NCBI GenBank assembly: GCA_900770395.1
Contig: CAAGKM010000030.1
Location: forward strand, 186,001 to 250,000
Direction of reading: 5' to 3'
Length of the DNA: 64,000 bases
DNA from: an uncultured Prevotella sp.
Lineage (GTDB): Bacteria > Bacteroidota > Bacteroidia > Bacteroidales > Bacteroidaceae
Of the stretch, positions 51,024-61,700 are shown one piece after another. A program made the position numbers and the translations under genes. The notes under the pieces are model-generated. The model saw only the letters and a program-made list of their open reading frames with translations, had not been told where the DNA came from and did not search any database. Numbering within the stretch: position 1 is the stretch's first letter; each line of letters begins with the position of its first letter.

Positions 51024-53159
51024 ATGAAGAAGATGAAAAAACTGACTTTTTTAGCAATGCTGGCTCTGCCCACAATGTTGATGGCACAGACAGTGAAGTC
51101 GCCCAACGGCGATGTTGAGGTTAGGTTCGCCCTCGACGGCGGCAAGCCTACTTACGAAATGAGCTATAAGCAAAAGGCTGTAGTAAAGCCCAGCCGTCTT
51201 GGACTGGAGCTTGCAAAGGACAAGCACGCAAGCAAGGGTAAGAATGAGACTGACCTCATGGACGGTTTCACCATAGCCGATACAAAGACATCGTCGTTCG
51301 ACGAGACTTGGAAGCCTGTATGGGGTGAGACCGCCACAATACGCAACCATTATAACGAACTGGTTGTGACACTCAACCAGCCGTCGAGCCAGCGCAACAT
51401 TATTATAAGGTTCCGCGTGTACGACGACGGTATGGGACTGAGATATGAGTTCCCGCAGCAGAAGGAGCTCAACTATTTTATTATAAAGGAGGAGCACACA
51501 CAGTTTGCCATGGCTGGCGACCACACTGCATGGTGGTTGCCTGGCGACTATGACACTCAGGAGCAGGAGACTCAGGAGACAAAGCTGTCGGGCATACGCG
51601 AGCAGTTCAACAAGGCTGTAAACTGGGACAACTCATCGGTGTCGGTATTCTCGCCCACAGGAGTGCAGACCGCACTGCAGATGAAGACCGACGACGGACT
51701 GTATATCAACATCCACGAGGCGGCTTGTGAGGACTATGCCACCATGCACCTGAACCTTGACGACAAGAACATGGTGTTTGAGAGCTGGCTCACACCCGAT
51801 GCCACTGGACTGAAAGGCTGCATGCAGACACCGTGCCACACTCCATGGCGCACCGTACTGGTGAGCGACGATGCACGTGTGATGCTGTCAAGCAACCTGA
51901 TACTTAACCTCAACGAGCCTTGCAAGATTGAGGACACAAGCTGGATTCACCCCACAAAATATTGCGGAGTGTGGTGGGAGATGATTGTAGGCAAGAGCCA
52001 GTGGAGCTACACCTACGACCTGCCGTCGGTACACCTCGGAATCACCGACTACAACAAGGTGAAGCCTCACGGACAGCACGGCGCTACAACTGCCAATGTG
52101 AAGAAATATATCGACTTTGCCGCTGCCAACGGTCTTGACCAGGTTCTCGTGGAGGGTTGGAACGTAGGTTGGGAAGACTGGGCAAACATGTGGAAGCGCG
52201 ATGTGTTCGACTTCGTAACACCTTATCCTGACTTCGACATCAAGTATCTCAACGACTATGCCCACTCAAAGGGCGTGAAGCTGATGATGCACCACGAGAC
52301 TTCGTCAAGCACCCAGAACTATGAGCGTCATCTTGAAGATGCTCTTACGCTGATGAACAAATACGGCTACGATGCCGTTAAGACCGGTTATGTGGGCGAC
52401 ATCATCCCCCGTGGCGACCATCATTATTCTCAGTCGATGAACAATCACTACATGCACGTGATAAAGGAGGCTGCCAAGCATCATGTGATGGTCAACGGAC
52501 ATGAGGCAGTGCGTCCTACAGGACTCTGCCGCACATATCCTAACCTTGTGGGCAACGAGAGCGCACGCGGCACTGAATACGAGGCTTTCGGCGGTAGCAA
52601 ACCCTCACACACCGTAATCCTGCCGTTCACCCGTCTGCAGGGCGGTCCTATGGACTATACTCCCGGTATTCTTGAGACTCAGCTCGAAACATGGAGCAAC
52701 AACAAGAACTACATTCACACCACTCTCGTCGGGCAGCTGGCTCTCTATCTCACTATGTACTCGCCACTGCAGATGGCAGCCGACCTGCCTGAGAACTATG
52801 CAAAGTATAACGATGCCTTCCAGTTTATCCGTGACGTGCCATGCGACTGGAGCGACTCTAAATACTTGGAGGCAGAGCCTGCACGATATATCACCGTGGC
52901 ACGTAAGGATAAGAAGAGCGACAACTGGTTCATTGGCGGCAAGTGCAACGAGGACGGTCACAAGTCTGTAATCAAGCTCGACTTCCTCGATAAGGGTGCT
53001 AAGTATGAGGCCACTATTTATGCAGATGCAAAGGATGCCGACTATGAGAAGAATCCTAAGGCATACACCATAACAAAGAAAACAGTGAAGGCTGGCGACG
53101 TGCTGAAACTGAACATGGCTCGCGGCGGCGGCCTCGCAGTGTCGCTTATTAAAAAATAA
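51024..53159 (+). CDS. susB: GH97 alpha-glucosidase, SusB-like
   Basis: A 711-residue secreted enzyme (signal ends MLMAQ) with the GH97 N-terminal beta domain, a TIM barrel and a C-terminal beta domain. The acidic residues of the inverting SusB type are present. A Glu in MHHETSSS (about 423) and one in GHEAVRPTG (about 494) are the two bases, and a Glu in ARGTEYEAF (about 518) is the acid. SusB numbers are 439, 508 and 532. Both bases are Glu rather than the Asp nucleophile of retaining members, so glucose is released with inversion from maltooligosaccharides in the periplasm. It lies 9 bases after malQ and 10 bases before the pullulanase gene. Confidence 0.94.
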   Translation: MKKMKKLTFLAMLALPTMLMAQTVKSPNGDVEVRFALDGGKPTYEMSYKQKAVVKPSRLGLELAKDKHASKGKNETDLMDGFTIADTKTSSFDETWKPVWGETATIRNHYNELVVTLNQPSSQRNIIIRFRVYDDGMGLRYEFPQQKELNYFIIKEEHTQFAMAGDHTAWWLPGDYDTQEQETQETKLSGIREQFNKAVNWDNSSVSVFSPTGVQTALQMKTDDGLYINIHEAACEDYATMHLNLDDKNMVFESWLTPDATGLKGCMQTPCHTPWRTVLVSDDARVMLSSNLILNLNEPCKIEDTSWIHPTKYCGVWWEMIVGKSQWSYTYDLPSVHLGITDYNKVKPHGQHGATTANVKKYIDFAAANGLDQVLVEGWNVGWEDWANMWKRDVFDFVTPYPDFDIKYLNDYAHSKGVKLMMHHETSSSTQNYERHLEDALTLMNKYGYDAVKTGYVGDIIPRGDHHYSQSMNNHYMHVIKEAAKHHVMVNGHEAVRPTGLCRTYPNLVGNESARGTEYEAFGGSKPSHTVILPFTRLQGGPMDYTPGILETQLETWSNNKNYIHTTLVGQLALYLTMYSPLQMAADLPENYAKYNDAFQFIRDVPCDWSDSKYLEAEPARYITVARKDKKSDNWFIGGKCNEDGHKSVIKLDFLDKGAKYEATIYADAKDADYEKNPKAYTITKKTVKAGDVLKLNMARGGGLAVSLIKK

Positions 53160-53169
53160 GGACTGATTT

Positions 53170-55077
53170 ATGAGAAAAACCGTAATATCTGTTATGCTGG
53201 CGTTGGCACTATCTGCCAACGCGCAGCAGACTTTCAACGAAATGAGCTACACGCCCACCGCAACGACATTCAAGCTCTTTGCGCCCAACGACGCTAAGAA
53301 AGTGGTGGTGCGCATATACAATGATGGACAGAAGGGTAAGGCGGTAAAGACAATAAAGATGACACGCACAGCCAACGAGACATGGACTGCCACGGTGAAC
53401 GGCAATCTCGACGGCAAGTTCTACACCTTCGACATGGGGCGTGGCGAGTGCCCGGGAGTGTTTGCCAAGGCTGTGGGTGTGAACGGCAAGCGTGCTGCCA
53501 TCATCGATCTTAGCACCACCAATCCTGAAGGTTGGGAGAATGACAATCACCCCGTGGTGAAATCACCCACCGACCATGTCATATATGAGGTGCATCAGCG
53601 TGACTACTCCATTCATCCGTCATCAGGCTTTAAGTATGCCGGCAAATATCTCGCATGGACCGAGCCGAGAGCGCTTGCGCATCTCAAGGAGCTTGGCGTG
53701 AACACCGTGCACTTCCAGCCTGTCTATGACTATGCATCCGTTGACGAGAGCAAGCCCGATGTGGCACAATTCAACTGGGGATATGACCCACTTAACTACA
53801 ATGTCCCTGAGGGATATTACAGCACTGATGCCGCCAACCCCAAGACCCGTATCAGCGAGTTTAAGAAAATGGTGAAGGCATTCCATGATGCAGGCATCCG
53901 TGTGGTGTTCGATGCTGTGTATAATCACACCATGGATATTGACAACAGCAATTTCCAGCGCACCTATCCTGACTATTTCTACCGCAAGAATGCCAATGGC
54001 AAGTACAGCGACGGATCTGGCTGCGGCAACGAGACAGCCAGCGACCGTGAGATGATGCGGAAGTTTATGATTGAGAGCGTGAAGTACTGGATAAACGAAT
54101 ATCATATTGACGGTTTCCGTTTCGACCTCATGGGCATTCACGACATTGAGACAATGAATGAGATACGCCGTGCCGTGGACGAGATAGACCCCACATTACT
54201 TATATATGGCGAGGGCTGGAGCTGTTCACCGTGCGCTTACCCCATTGAAAAGCTCGCAATGAAGATACGCACGGCAGAGATGCCGGGCATTGCCGCCTTC
54301 AACGATGACATGCGCGATGCCCTTCGTGGTCCGTTCAACGATGACCATAAGGGAGCTTTCATAGCCGGATTGCCTGGCAACGAACAGCGTGTGATGTTTG
54401 GTATAGCAGGCTGCATCAATCATCCGCAGGTGGACCTAACCAAGGCTAACAGCGAAGGCATAGCATGGGCGTCGCACCCCACACAGACCATCAACTACGT
54501 GAGCTGCCACGACGACATGTGTCTTGTAGACCGTCTGCGCTCCACTGTTCCCGGTATAGCTAAAGACGAACTGATACGTCTTGACTTGTTGGCTCAGACA
54601 GCCGTGATGACCTCGCAGGGAGTGGCTTTCATACTTGGCGGCGAGGAAATGCTGCGCGACAAGAAGGGTGTTCACAACAGCTATAACAGCCCCGACTCAA
54701 TCAACCAGCTCGACTGGAACAATCTGAGACGCTATCCGCAGGTGTTCAACTATTACAAGAACCTCATTGCCCTGCGCAATAATCATCCTGCTTTCCGTCT
54801 TGAGACAGCCGATCAGGTCAGGCGCCATCTTGAGTTCTTGCCTGTAGACGGCGACTGCCTAATAGCTTATCGTCTGAAAAACTACGCTGGACGCGACAGC
54901 TGGCGCAACATCATCGTGATACTCAACTCCAACCGCGAGCAGCGCACGGTAAACATCCCGCAAGGCAACTACACAATAGTGTGCGCCGACGGTGTAATCG
55001 ATGAAAACGGACTTGGTGCCGTGAGCGGCAATGAAGTCACTGTAGGTTCGCAATCAGCACTGATTATTCATGATTAA
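53170..55077 (+). CDS. pulA: GH13 pullulanase-type amylase
   Basis: A 635-residue secreted enzyme (signal ends ALSANA). A CBM48-like N-terminal domain (YTPTATTFKLFAPNDAKKVVVRIY, in parts) is followed by the GH13 barrel. NWGYDPLNYNVPEG near residue 200 is the signature of type I pullulanases. The conserved regions are VVFDAVYNHT, GFRFDLMGIHD (Asp nucleophile), LLIYGEGW (Glu acid) and VSCHDD (Asp). It should cleave alpha-1,6 branches, perhaps also alpha-1,4 bonds. With no lipobox it is probably periplasmic, so no surface endo-amylase like SusG is encoded in this locus. It is the last gene of the lacI-led run. Confidence 0.9.
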   Translation: MRKTVISVMLALALSANAQQTFNEMSYTPTATTFKLFAPNDAKKVVVRIYNDGQKGKAVKTIKMTRTANETWTATVNGNLDGKFYTFDMGRGECPGVFAKAVGVNGKRAAIIDLSTTNPEGWENDNHPVVKSPTDHVIYEVHQRDYSIHPSSGFKYAGKYLAWTEPRALAHLKELGVNTVHFQPVYDYASVDESKPDVAQFNWGYDPLNYNVPEGYYSTDAANPKTRISEFKKMVKAFHDAGIRVVFDAVYNHTMDIDNSNFQRTYPDYFYRKNANGKYSDGSGCGNETASDREMMRKFMIESVKYWINEYHIDGFRFDLMGIHDIETMNEIRRAVDEIDPTLLIYGEGWSCSPCAYPIEKLAMKIRTAEMPGIAAFNDDMRDALRGPFNDDHKGAFIAGLPGNEQRVMFGIAGCINHPQVDLTKANSEGIAWASHPTQTINYVSCHDDMCLVDRLRSTVPGIAKDELIRLDLLAQTAVMTSQGVAFILGGEEMLRDKKGVHNSYNSPDSINQLDWNNLRRYPQVFNYYKNLIALRNNHPAFRLETADQVRRHLEFLPVDGDCLIAYRLKNYAGRDSWRNIIVILNSNREQRTVNIPQGNYTIVCADGVIDENGLGAVSGNEVTVGSQSALIIHD

Positions 55078-55121
55078 ATCGTAATAATAATATAGGTAGA
55101 TTCTATTTTTTCTCCTTTTTG

Positions 55122-55153
55122 TTTGGTTGTGTAAGAAAAATGTTGTATATTTG
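55122..55153 (+). promoter_or_regulatory. Promoter of the SusR-like regulator gene
   Basis: TTTG (55122-55125) and TATATTTG (55146-55153) are 20 bases apart, a full match to the Bacteroidota promoter. The leader would be about 60 bases. Confidence 0.65.
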
Positions 55154-55218
55154 CAAACAAAATTGCACTTATACAACATTTCTGTAAAATTGTAAACGCG
55201 GAGAAAAACTAACAAAGA

Positions 55219-56877
55219 ATGATGAGAACCGTAATTCTGACCTTTATGATGTTATGCTGGGGAGATATTCTCAATGCTGGCATAAAACACAATATAGACT
55301 CGCTTTTGGTTGTGCTTGACAACGAGGTAGAGCGCTCTGACGAGTATATCGACCGCCATGAGCAGGAGATGACCGCGCTGAAAAACAGTTTGGGCAATAC
55401 AAGGAGCGACATGGAGCGCTATGAGCTTAACAAGCATCTGTTTTATGCCTATCAGGCTTTTCAGAACGATTCTGCCATGCATTATCTTGGCGAGTGCCGC
55501 AGATATGCACAGAAGTTAGACCGCAAGGACCTTGAAGGGGAGGTTCTCTCGCGGTGGGCATTCCAGTTCTCCACTGTTGGAATGTATTATGAATCGCGTG
55601 AGATGATTGACAATGTTGATGCCGGTGCGCTGACCAAAGAAGGTAAGGCAGAATATTACAATGCTAACATTCATCTTTGCCATGAGCTGGCATATTACAC
55701 CAATCTTCCAGGGTTGAGAGACAAATGGAAGGTAAGGGAGTACGGTATGCTTGACTCGCTCACCGCAGTAGTGGGCAAGCACAATGAGCTGTATTACAAG
55801 TGGCAGGGGTTCTATCTCTATGCCAAACACAAAGACCAGGAGGCGCTCAAGGTGTTTACAGAGTGGGTGGAGAGTGTTCAGCCAGGCTCTCATGAGTATG
55901 CCACGGCAGCGTTCTTCATGTACCTCATCCATGCAAGGCTCGGCAATTTGGAGGAGGTGAAATATTGGCTGATAATGAGCTCCATCACCGATATACGCCA
56001 AGCCGTGATGGATCAGGCGTCATTGTGGACGCTGGCGGAGATTCTTGCCAACGAGGGTGATGTGGAGCGTGCCCATGCCTATATAAGCTATTCGTGGAGT
56101 GTGGCGCAGAGATTCAACACAAAGGTGCGCAGCAGTCAGATTTCTCCAATACTATCGGTTATCGACAAAGCCCTGCAGGACAGCATCAGTGAGCACAACA
56201 AATGGCTAAGGCTCACCGTGATTGTAGTGAGCATATTAATGCTGCTGCTCATCGCCTTGCTGGTGTATGTCATCCGGCAGCACAAAAAGTTGGGCAGGTC
56301 GAGAGACCAGTTGCATGTTGCCAACAAGCAGTTGCAGAGCGTTAATGACCAAATGAAGGCAGTCAACGATGAGTTGTCGCTCAGCAATGTCATGCTTAAT
56401 GAGTCAAACCGTGTGAAAGAGGAATATATCGGTCGTTTCCTCAATCTCTGTTCGCTGTATATAGAAAAAATTGAGGAGCAGCGCAAACAGGTGAACAAGA
56501 TGGTGAAGGCAAGACAGTATGAGGAGCTTTACCGTATGACCCGCAGCAGCGACATGAAGAAAAGGGAACTGGAGGAACTTTATTCCAATTTCGACAAGGC
56601 GTTCACGCATCTTTTCCCAAACTTTCTCGATGAGTTTAACGCACTGTTGCAGCCGGAGGAACGCATCACCACGGAGAGCAGCACCAAGCTCAACACCACG
56701 GTGCGCATATTCGCCCTGATTCGTCTCGGTATCGATGACAGCAATAAGATAGCCGAGTTCCTCAACTATTCTGTTCACACCATATATAATTACCGTGTGA
56801 AGGTGCGCAATGCCGCTATATGCAACAGAGATGAGTTTGAACAGAAAGTAAAGATGCTGGGACTGTCGCTGAGGTAG
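55219..56877 (+). CDS. SusR-like membrane-bound transcriptional regulator
   Basis: A 552-residue protein with a signal-like N-terminus. A periplasmic, TPR-like helical region (about 25-325) is followed by one membrane span (about 331-353, LTVIVVSILMLLLIALLVYVI) and a coiled coil (about 360-420). A cytoplasmic part follows with EEYIGRFLNLCSLYIEKIEEQRKQ in parts. The C-terminus has a LuxR-like helix-turn-helix (NKIAEFLNYSVHTIYNYRVKVRNAA, in parts, about 508-532). This layout matches Bacteroides SusR and DUF6377 proteins, which sense oligosaccharides in the periplasm and activate glycan genes directly. It has its own promoter and lies between the starch locus and the second SusCD locus, so it may control either or both. 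The start may be the first or second ATG. Confidence 0.85.
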   Translation: MMRTVILTFMMLCWGDILNAGIKHNIDSLLVVLDNEVERSDEYIDRHEQEMTALKNSLGNTRSDMERYELNKHLFYAYQAFQNDSAMHYLGECRRYAQKLDRKDLEGEVLSRWAFQFSTVGMYYESREMIDNVDAGALTKEGKAEYYNANIHLCHELAYYTNLPGLRDKWKVREYGMLDSLTAVVGKHNELYYKWQGFYLYAKHKDQEALKVFTEWVESVQPGSHEYATAAFFMYLIHARLGNLEEVKYWLIMSSITDIRQAVMDQASLWTLAEILANEGDVERAHAYISYSWSVAQRFNTKVRSSQISPILSVIDKALQDSISEHNKWLRLTVIVVSILMLLLIALLVYVIRQHKKLGRSRDQLHVANKQLQSVNDQMKAVNDELSLSNVMLNESNRVKEEYIGRFLNLCSLYIEKIEEQRKQVNKMVKARQYEELYRMTRSSDMKKRELEELYSNFDKAFTHLFPNFLDEFNALLQPEERITTESSTKLNTTVRIFALIRLGIDDSNKIAEFLNYSVHTIYNYRVKVRNAAICNRDEFEQKVKMLGLSLR

Positions 56878-56967
56878 ACCGCAATAAATTTACAGCCTTT
56901 TAACTCAAGCCGGTTTCAGGAAGCAATTCACGCTGGTGTATCAAAACCAACCTTCTGCTTCCTTTTA

Positions 56968-57012
56968 GGCACGGATTACACAGATTTTTCACTAATCTGT
57001 GTAATCCGTGCC
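56968..57012 (+). terminator. Long inverted repeat/terminator after the SusR-like gene
   Basis: A perfect 19-base inverted repeat (56968-56986 and 56994-57012, arms GGCACGGATTACACAGATT and complement) with a 7-base loop lies about 90 bases after the stop. It is followed by a short T-rich stretch. The arm sequence is of a type widespread as intergenic repeats in Bacteroidota. Confidence 0.65.
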
Positions 57013-57304
57013 TGATTTATTTCATTATTAACATTCGTTTCCATTTTTACACACCTCCCTTTTTATCTTTTACAGACGGTAAAGCGTGTGATAATTACAC
57101 TTATAGGCACTACTTTTATAAGATATAACAAGATGCTTATATGTCGGATAATCAATGATTTATCATTTTCAATTCACTACTTTCCCGTTACATGCTGTTG
57201 TAGTGGCTCTGAATATTTACTAATTTTGCACCCAAAATCACGGGATGGTACTTATTATAGAAATGAATAACTAAACAAATTTTTAAAAACAAAGACAAAA
57301 GATT
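57013..57304 (+). promoter_or_regulatory. Upstream region of the second SusCD locus
   Basis: GTTG (57197-57200) and TAATTTTG (57221-57228), 20 bases apart, are the probable promoter, with a leader of about 70 bases. The remainder is AT-rich. A 60-codon ORF at 57088-57270 crosses the promoter and is not supported. Confidence 0.5.
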
Positions 57305-58702
57305 ATGAGAAATCGTTTTTTGCTCAGTGTGATGGCTTTCTGCCTTATAGGCATGGCATCATGCAAGGACGAGATTGACCAGTTTGACGATCATGGCAGT
57401 GCGGCTATCGTGTCGTTTACAGGTGCAGAAAATGCACATATGGGCGATAGCATCAGCTTCGACTTCGAAGTGAGGAGCAGCGGCGTGAAAATCAATCAGG
57501 CAAAAGTCCAGCTCTTTTATGGAGATGAGATTGTGTCGGAGTCGTTCTACAGTCTGAAGGCTGACGGCAAGTACAGCGGCAAGGTGCTCGCACCTTACTT
57601 AAAAGATGTGGACGACAGTAATGCCAAAGTGGTGCTGCGTGTTCAGAACGAGCGTTTCAGCAGTGACAGCCGTGAACTGACAGTGGCAGTGTCGCGTCCT
57701 AAGTATCAGTCGCTGAAACTTGTAACCGCCGACGGAAAGGAGTATACCATGCTGCCGGTGCCTGGCAAGGAGTATGAGTATGCTGCCCGTGAGGCATTCC
57801 CAACAGAAATGTTGGCTACGATTGTCGCTCCAGCCTATTCTGACGGCAGCAATCCTTACCTTAAGGGCAATGATCTTAAATTTGGTATGGACAATGGTCG
57901 CATTGCTCTCAATGCCGCCTCGGCAATATCTTTCGAAACCACGGGATATGGTGATGACGGCAAGTATGACATCACCTTCAACACCCGCACTTTCGAATGC
58001 GGTCCGTTCCCTAAGTTTGGTGTGCGTTTCGACACTCAGAATAAGTTCTTGGAGTTTGACGGCTCTGGCAATGTGTTCTCTATTGAGACCGATTTCAAGA
58101 AGGACGACGTGCTGAAGATAAGTGGAATCAAGGACGAGTATCCCGAGTTGTGGAAGAATCCTACATGGTTCGACGGTGTGGAAGGTGACGAGACCCTACT
58201 GCACTTCCGCGGACGCGACGGCAAATATAAGCTGACTTTCGACCGTGGCAAGAAAGCAATAATGATGGAGCAGCTTGAGAACGCATCATCGTCGGGTAAC
58301 CAGAATGCCACTGCAATTTGGGTAATTGGTAACGATAAGATAGGATTCCCATCGTATGCCCAGAACAACATCAACTGGAATACAGGTCGCGCCTTTAACC
58401 TTGTGCCGCTTACAGATACAAAGTATGAGCTTGTGATGCTGGTAGGGCAGAATGTTGCAACATCAATCAACTTTAAGTTCTTCGGACAGAAAGGCTGGGG
58501 ACTGGAGTGGGTAGGTCCGGGCGCATACTCAATACAAGAGGGTGCCAACTACATCAAATATGCCGGCGACGGTAACTTCCTCAACAATGTGTCATGGAAT
58601 ACAGGTAAATACATGGTGTTTACCGTAGAGACAGCCACAAAGCCAAGCCAGCTTTGGGTGAGGGAATTAGACGAGATGCCACTCTATAAGGCAGGCAACT
58701 GA
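57305..58702 (+). CDS. Surface glycan-binding lipoprotein of the second SusCD locus
   Basis: A 465-residue lipoprotein with lipobox IGMASC followed by KDEIDQFDD, an acidic surface-export-type signal. The sequence is beta-rich with Ig-like N-terminal part (SISFDFEVRSSGVKINQ) and repeated SusE/F-like modules. Examples are FPKFGVRFDTQNKFLEFDGSG and FKFFGQKGWGLEWVGPGAYS, in parts. No catalytic motif is visible. It probably belongs to the DUF5016/DUF5125 type of surface glycan-binding proteins, which is a tentative call. It precedes susC by 37 bases, an unusual order since such proteins more often follow susD. The glycan is unknown. Confidence 0.72.
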   Translation: MRNRFLLSVMAFCLIGMASCKDEIDQFDDHGSAAIVSFTGAENAHMGDSISFDFEVRSSGVKINQAKVQLFYGDEIVSESFYSLKADGKYSGKVLAPYLKDVDDSNAKVVLRVQNERFSSDSRELTVAVSRPKYQSLKLVTADGKEYTMLPVPGKEYEYAAREAFPTEMLATIVAPAYSDGSNPYLKGNDLKFGMDNGRIALNAASAISFETTGYGDDGKYDITFNTRTFECGPFPKFGVRFDTQNKFLEFDGSGNVFSIETDFKKDDVLKISGIKDEYPELWKNPTWFDGVEGDETLLHFRGRDGKYKLTFDRGKKAIMMEQLENASSSGNQNATAIWVIGNDKIGFPSYAQNNINWNTGRAFNLVPLTDTKYELVMLVGQNVATSINFKFFGQKGWGLEWVGPGAYSIQEGANYIKYAGDGNFLNNVSWNTGKYMVFTVETATKPSQLWVRELDEMPLYKAGN

Positions 58703-58739
58703 TTAAATAAAACAAAGAATATCATTTTTAAATTAAAGT

Positions 58740-61700
58740 ATGAAGAAAATATATTATATTGCAGCCGCACTTGCTTTGGGCATGACGGTGCAGCCGTCAA
58801 CAGCGCTCGCCAATAAGACCCGCAAAGCCAACGGCGTGGAAGCTTTGCAACAGCAGATGAAGACCGTAAGCGGACTGCTCACCGATTCAAACGGTGACCC
58901 GATTATAGGTGCCACAGTGAAGGTGCAGGGACATGCCAACCGCGGCGTGATAAGCGATATCGACGGACGTTATACCATCAGTGTGGCGGCAGGCGAGGTG
59001 CTTGAGTTCAGCTACATCGGATTTGTCACCGTGGAGCATAAGGTGAAGGCAGACGAGACCACATTTAACCTGCGCATGGAAATGGATGCCATCACCACCG
59101 AGGAAGTTGTGGTTGTGGGCTACGGCAAGCAGAAGAAGGAAAGCGTGGTAAGCTCAATGTCTACCATAGGTGGCGAACAACTCAGCGTGAAGACAGCCAA
59201 CCTTACCAATAACATTGCCGGACGGCTCTCAGGACTTATTGCCGTGCAGCGCTCTGGTGAGCCGGGCTGGGACGATGCGCAGTTCTTTATCCGCGGTATC
59301 AGCTCTTATGCCGGCGGAACTGATCCTCTGGTGCTTGTCGATGGTGTGCCCCGCAAGATGAATGACATCGATGTGGATGAAATCGAGACATTCTCAATCT
59401 TGAAGGATGCTGCCGCAACTGCGGTCTATGGTGCCGAGGGTGCCAACGGAGTTGTGCTCATCACATCAAAGCGAGGAAAGTCGCAGAAGACCGTCATCAA
59501 CATGTCGGCTGAGTATGGATATGCCACACCGCTGCGTTTGCCAAACCTCCTGAGCTCTTATGACTATCTGAGCCTGTACAATGAGGCAGACTGGAACAGC
59601 AACGGTAATCCGCGTGCCAACTATACCGCACCTGTGAGTGATGCTGATTTGGAGAAATACCGCTCTGGAGTAGATCCCGACCTGTATCCGGATGCCGACT
59701 GGATGAGCATGCTGCGCAATCATACCAGCAACCAGCGCTACACTATTAATTTCCGGGGGGGTGGAGACCGTGTTAGATTCTTCGTGTCGGGTGCCTACTA
59801 CACACAGAACGGTGTATATAAAGAAAAGAATAACGCCGACTTCGACTCGAATATCAATTTCAAGCGCTACAACCTGCGCTCAAATATTGACTTCGACCTG
59901 AGCAAGACCACAAGAATGTCGGTAGATCTCTCAGGGCAGTACATCAACCGCGTGGCTCCATCGAAGACTGCCGCAGACATTTTCAACGGTATGACCCTGC
60001 AGCCTGTACATCTTTATCCGCAAATCTATTCGGACGGCTCGGCTGCACAGCACCCAAACTATGACAACAGCGGTTTGCGTCAGAACCCTTACAACTTTTT
60101 GTATTTCAGTGGCTACAGCAAGAGCTGGGATGCAACATTCCAGAGTAAGGTAACCTTGGAACAAGATCTGGACTTCATTACTCCGGGACTTTCGGCAAAG
60201 GGAAGCATCAGTTTCGATGCCAACTCTAACCAGTATGTAAACCGTACCATGTCGCCGGCTACATTCACGGCTACGGGACGTGATGAGAATGGCAACCTGA
60301 TATTGAAATCATTGGAGGCAGGGTCGGCTTTGAGTAATCCTTCAAGTGGTTCATCAGGCGGTAACAAGAAGATTTATATCGAGGCTTCTCTCAACTATAA
60401 GCGCAAGTTTGCCGACAAGCACGATGTGACTGGTCTGCTGCTCTACAACCAGAAAGAGACCCAGAACCAGAATGCAAGCGGGCTCAGCCTGCTGCCCTAT
60501 CGCAAGCAGAGCGTCGTTGGACGTGGTTCGTACACTTATGACAACCGCTACACACTGGAAGGAAGCTTTGGTATGACTGGTAGTGAGAACTTCGCACCGG
60601 GACACCGCTGGGGACTCTTCCCTGCTGTGGGAGCCGCATGGTATGTGAGCCATGAGAAATTCTTCAAGCCCGTGCAGAGCGTTATACGCACATTGAAGCT
60701 GCGTGCATCCTACGGACGTACAGGTAACGACCAGCTGGGCAACACACGCTTCCCCTATCAGGAGTCAATGAACCAGAATGCCGGCGGTATAAACCTCGGT
60801 ATTTCAGGAGTGTCAAACGGCAACAACCAAAACTGGTTTGGCGGACTGAGCGAAGACCGCGCCTATTATGCCAACCTGCGTTGGGAGATTGAGGACAAGG
60901 TTAACTTCGGTTTCGACCTTGGTCTGTTTGACGGACAGATTGACCTCTCACTCGACTACTTCACCAACCGTCGTAAGGATATCCTCATCACCCGTAACAC
61001 AGTACCGTCGATGAGCGGTCTGCAGAGTAACCCGACACAGAACTATGGTATTGTTGACAACAGCGGTATTGACGGAAACATAACATTCAAAGAGCATATT
61101 GGTGCCCTTAACCTCACCATGCGTGTGAACTACACCTATGCCAAGAACAAGATTGTGGAGACCGACGAGATTAAGCATAGATATGCCTATCAGGACCAAA
61201 CAGGACTGTCGATGTGGACACCTTATTTATATATTGCCGACGGTCTTTATACTCCCGATGATTTCAACATCACAGTTGACCCTGTAAGCGGAGCCGAGAG
61301 CTATACTTTGAAACCTGGACTTGCCGACCCGGGAGCACAAGTGGCACCTGGTGACATCAAGTACCGTGACCTGAATGGTGACAATGTGATAAACGATGAT
61401 GACAAGACCTACCATAACGGTCACCTTGATAAAACACCACGCAGCGTATTTGGTGTGGCATTAAATGCAGAATATAAGGGATTCTTCGGAGGTGTATTCT
61501 TCCAGGGCGTGTCTGGAGCTTCTATCAACCTCATGAGCAAAGCTTCAAACTTTATGCCGTTTAATCAGGGTAAGGACGCGTCTTCGGCACGTGTTGAGGC
61601 ACTGAGCCGCTGGACTGCTTCCGACCCGTACAATCAGGATGTACTCTACCCGCGTCTGCGTAACAACACCTTCTCACACAACCTGCAGCCAAGCACATGG

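Noticed and set aside
57088..57270. 60-codon ORF upstream of the second Sus locus
   Set aside because: It crosses the -33/-7 promoter of the Sus operon and has no promoter or conserved feature of its own.
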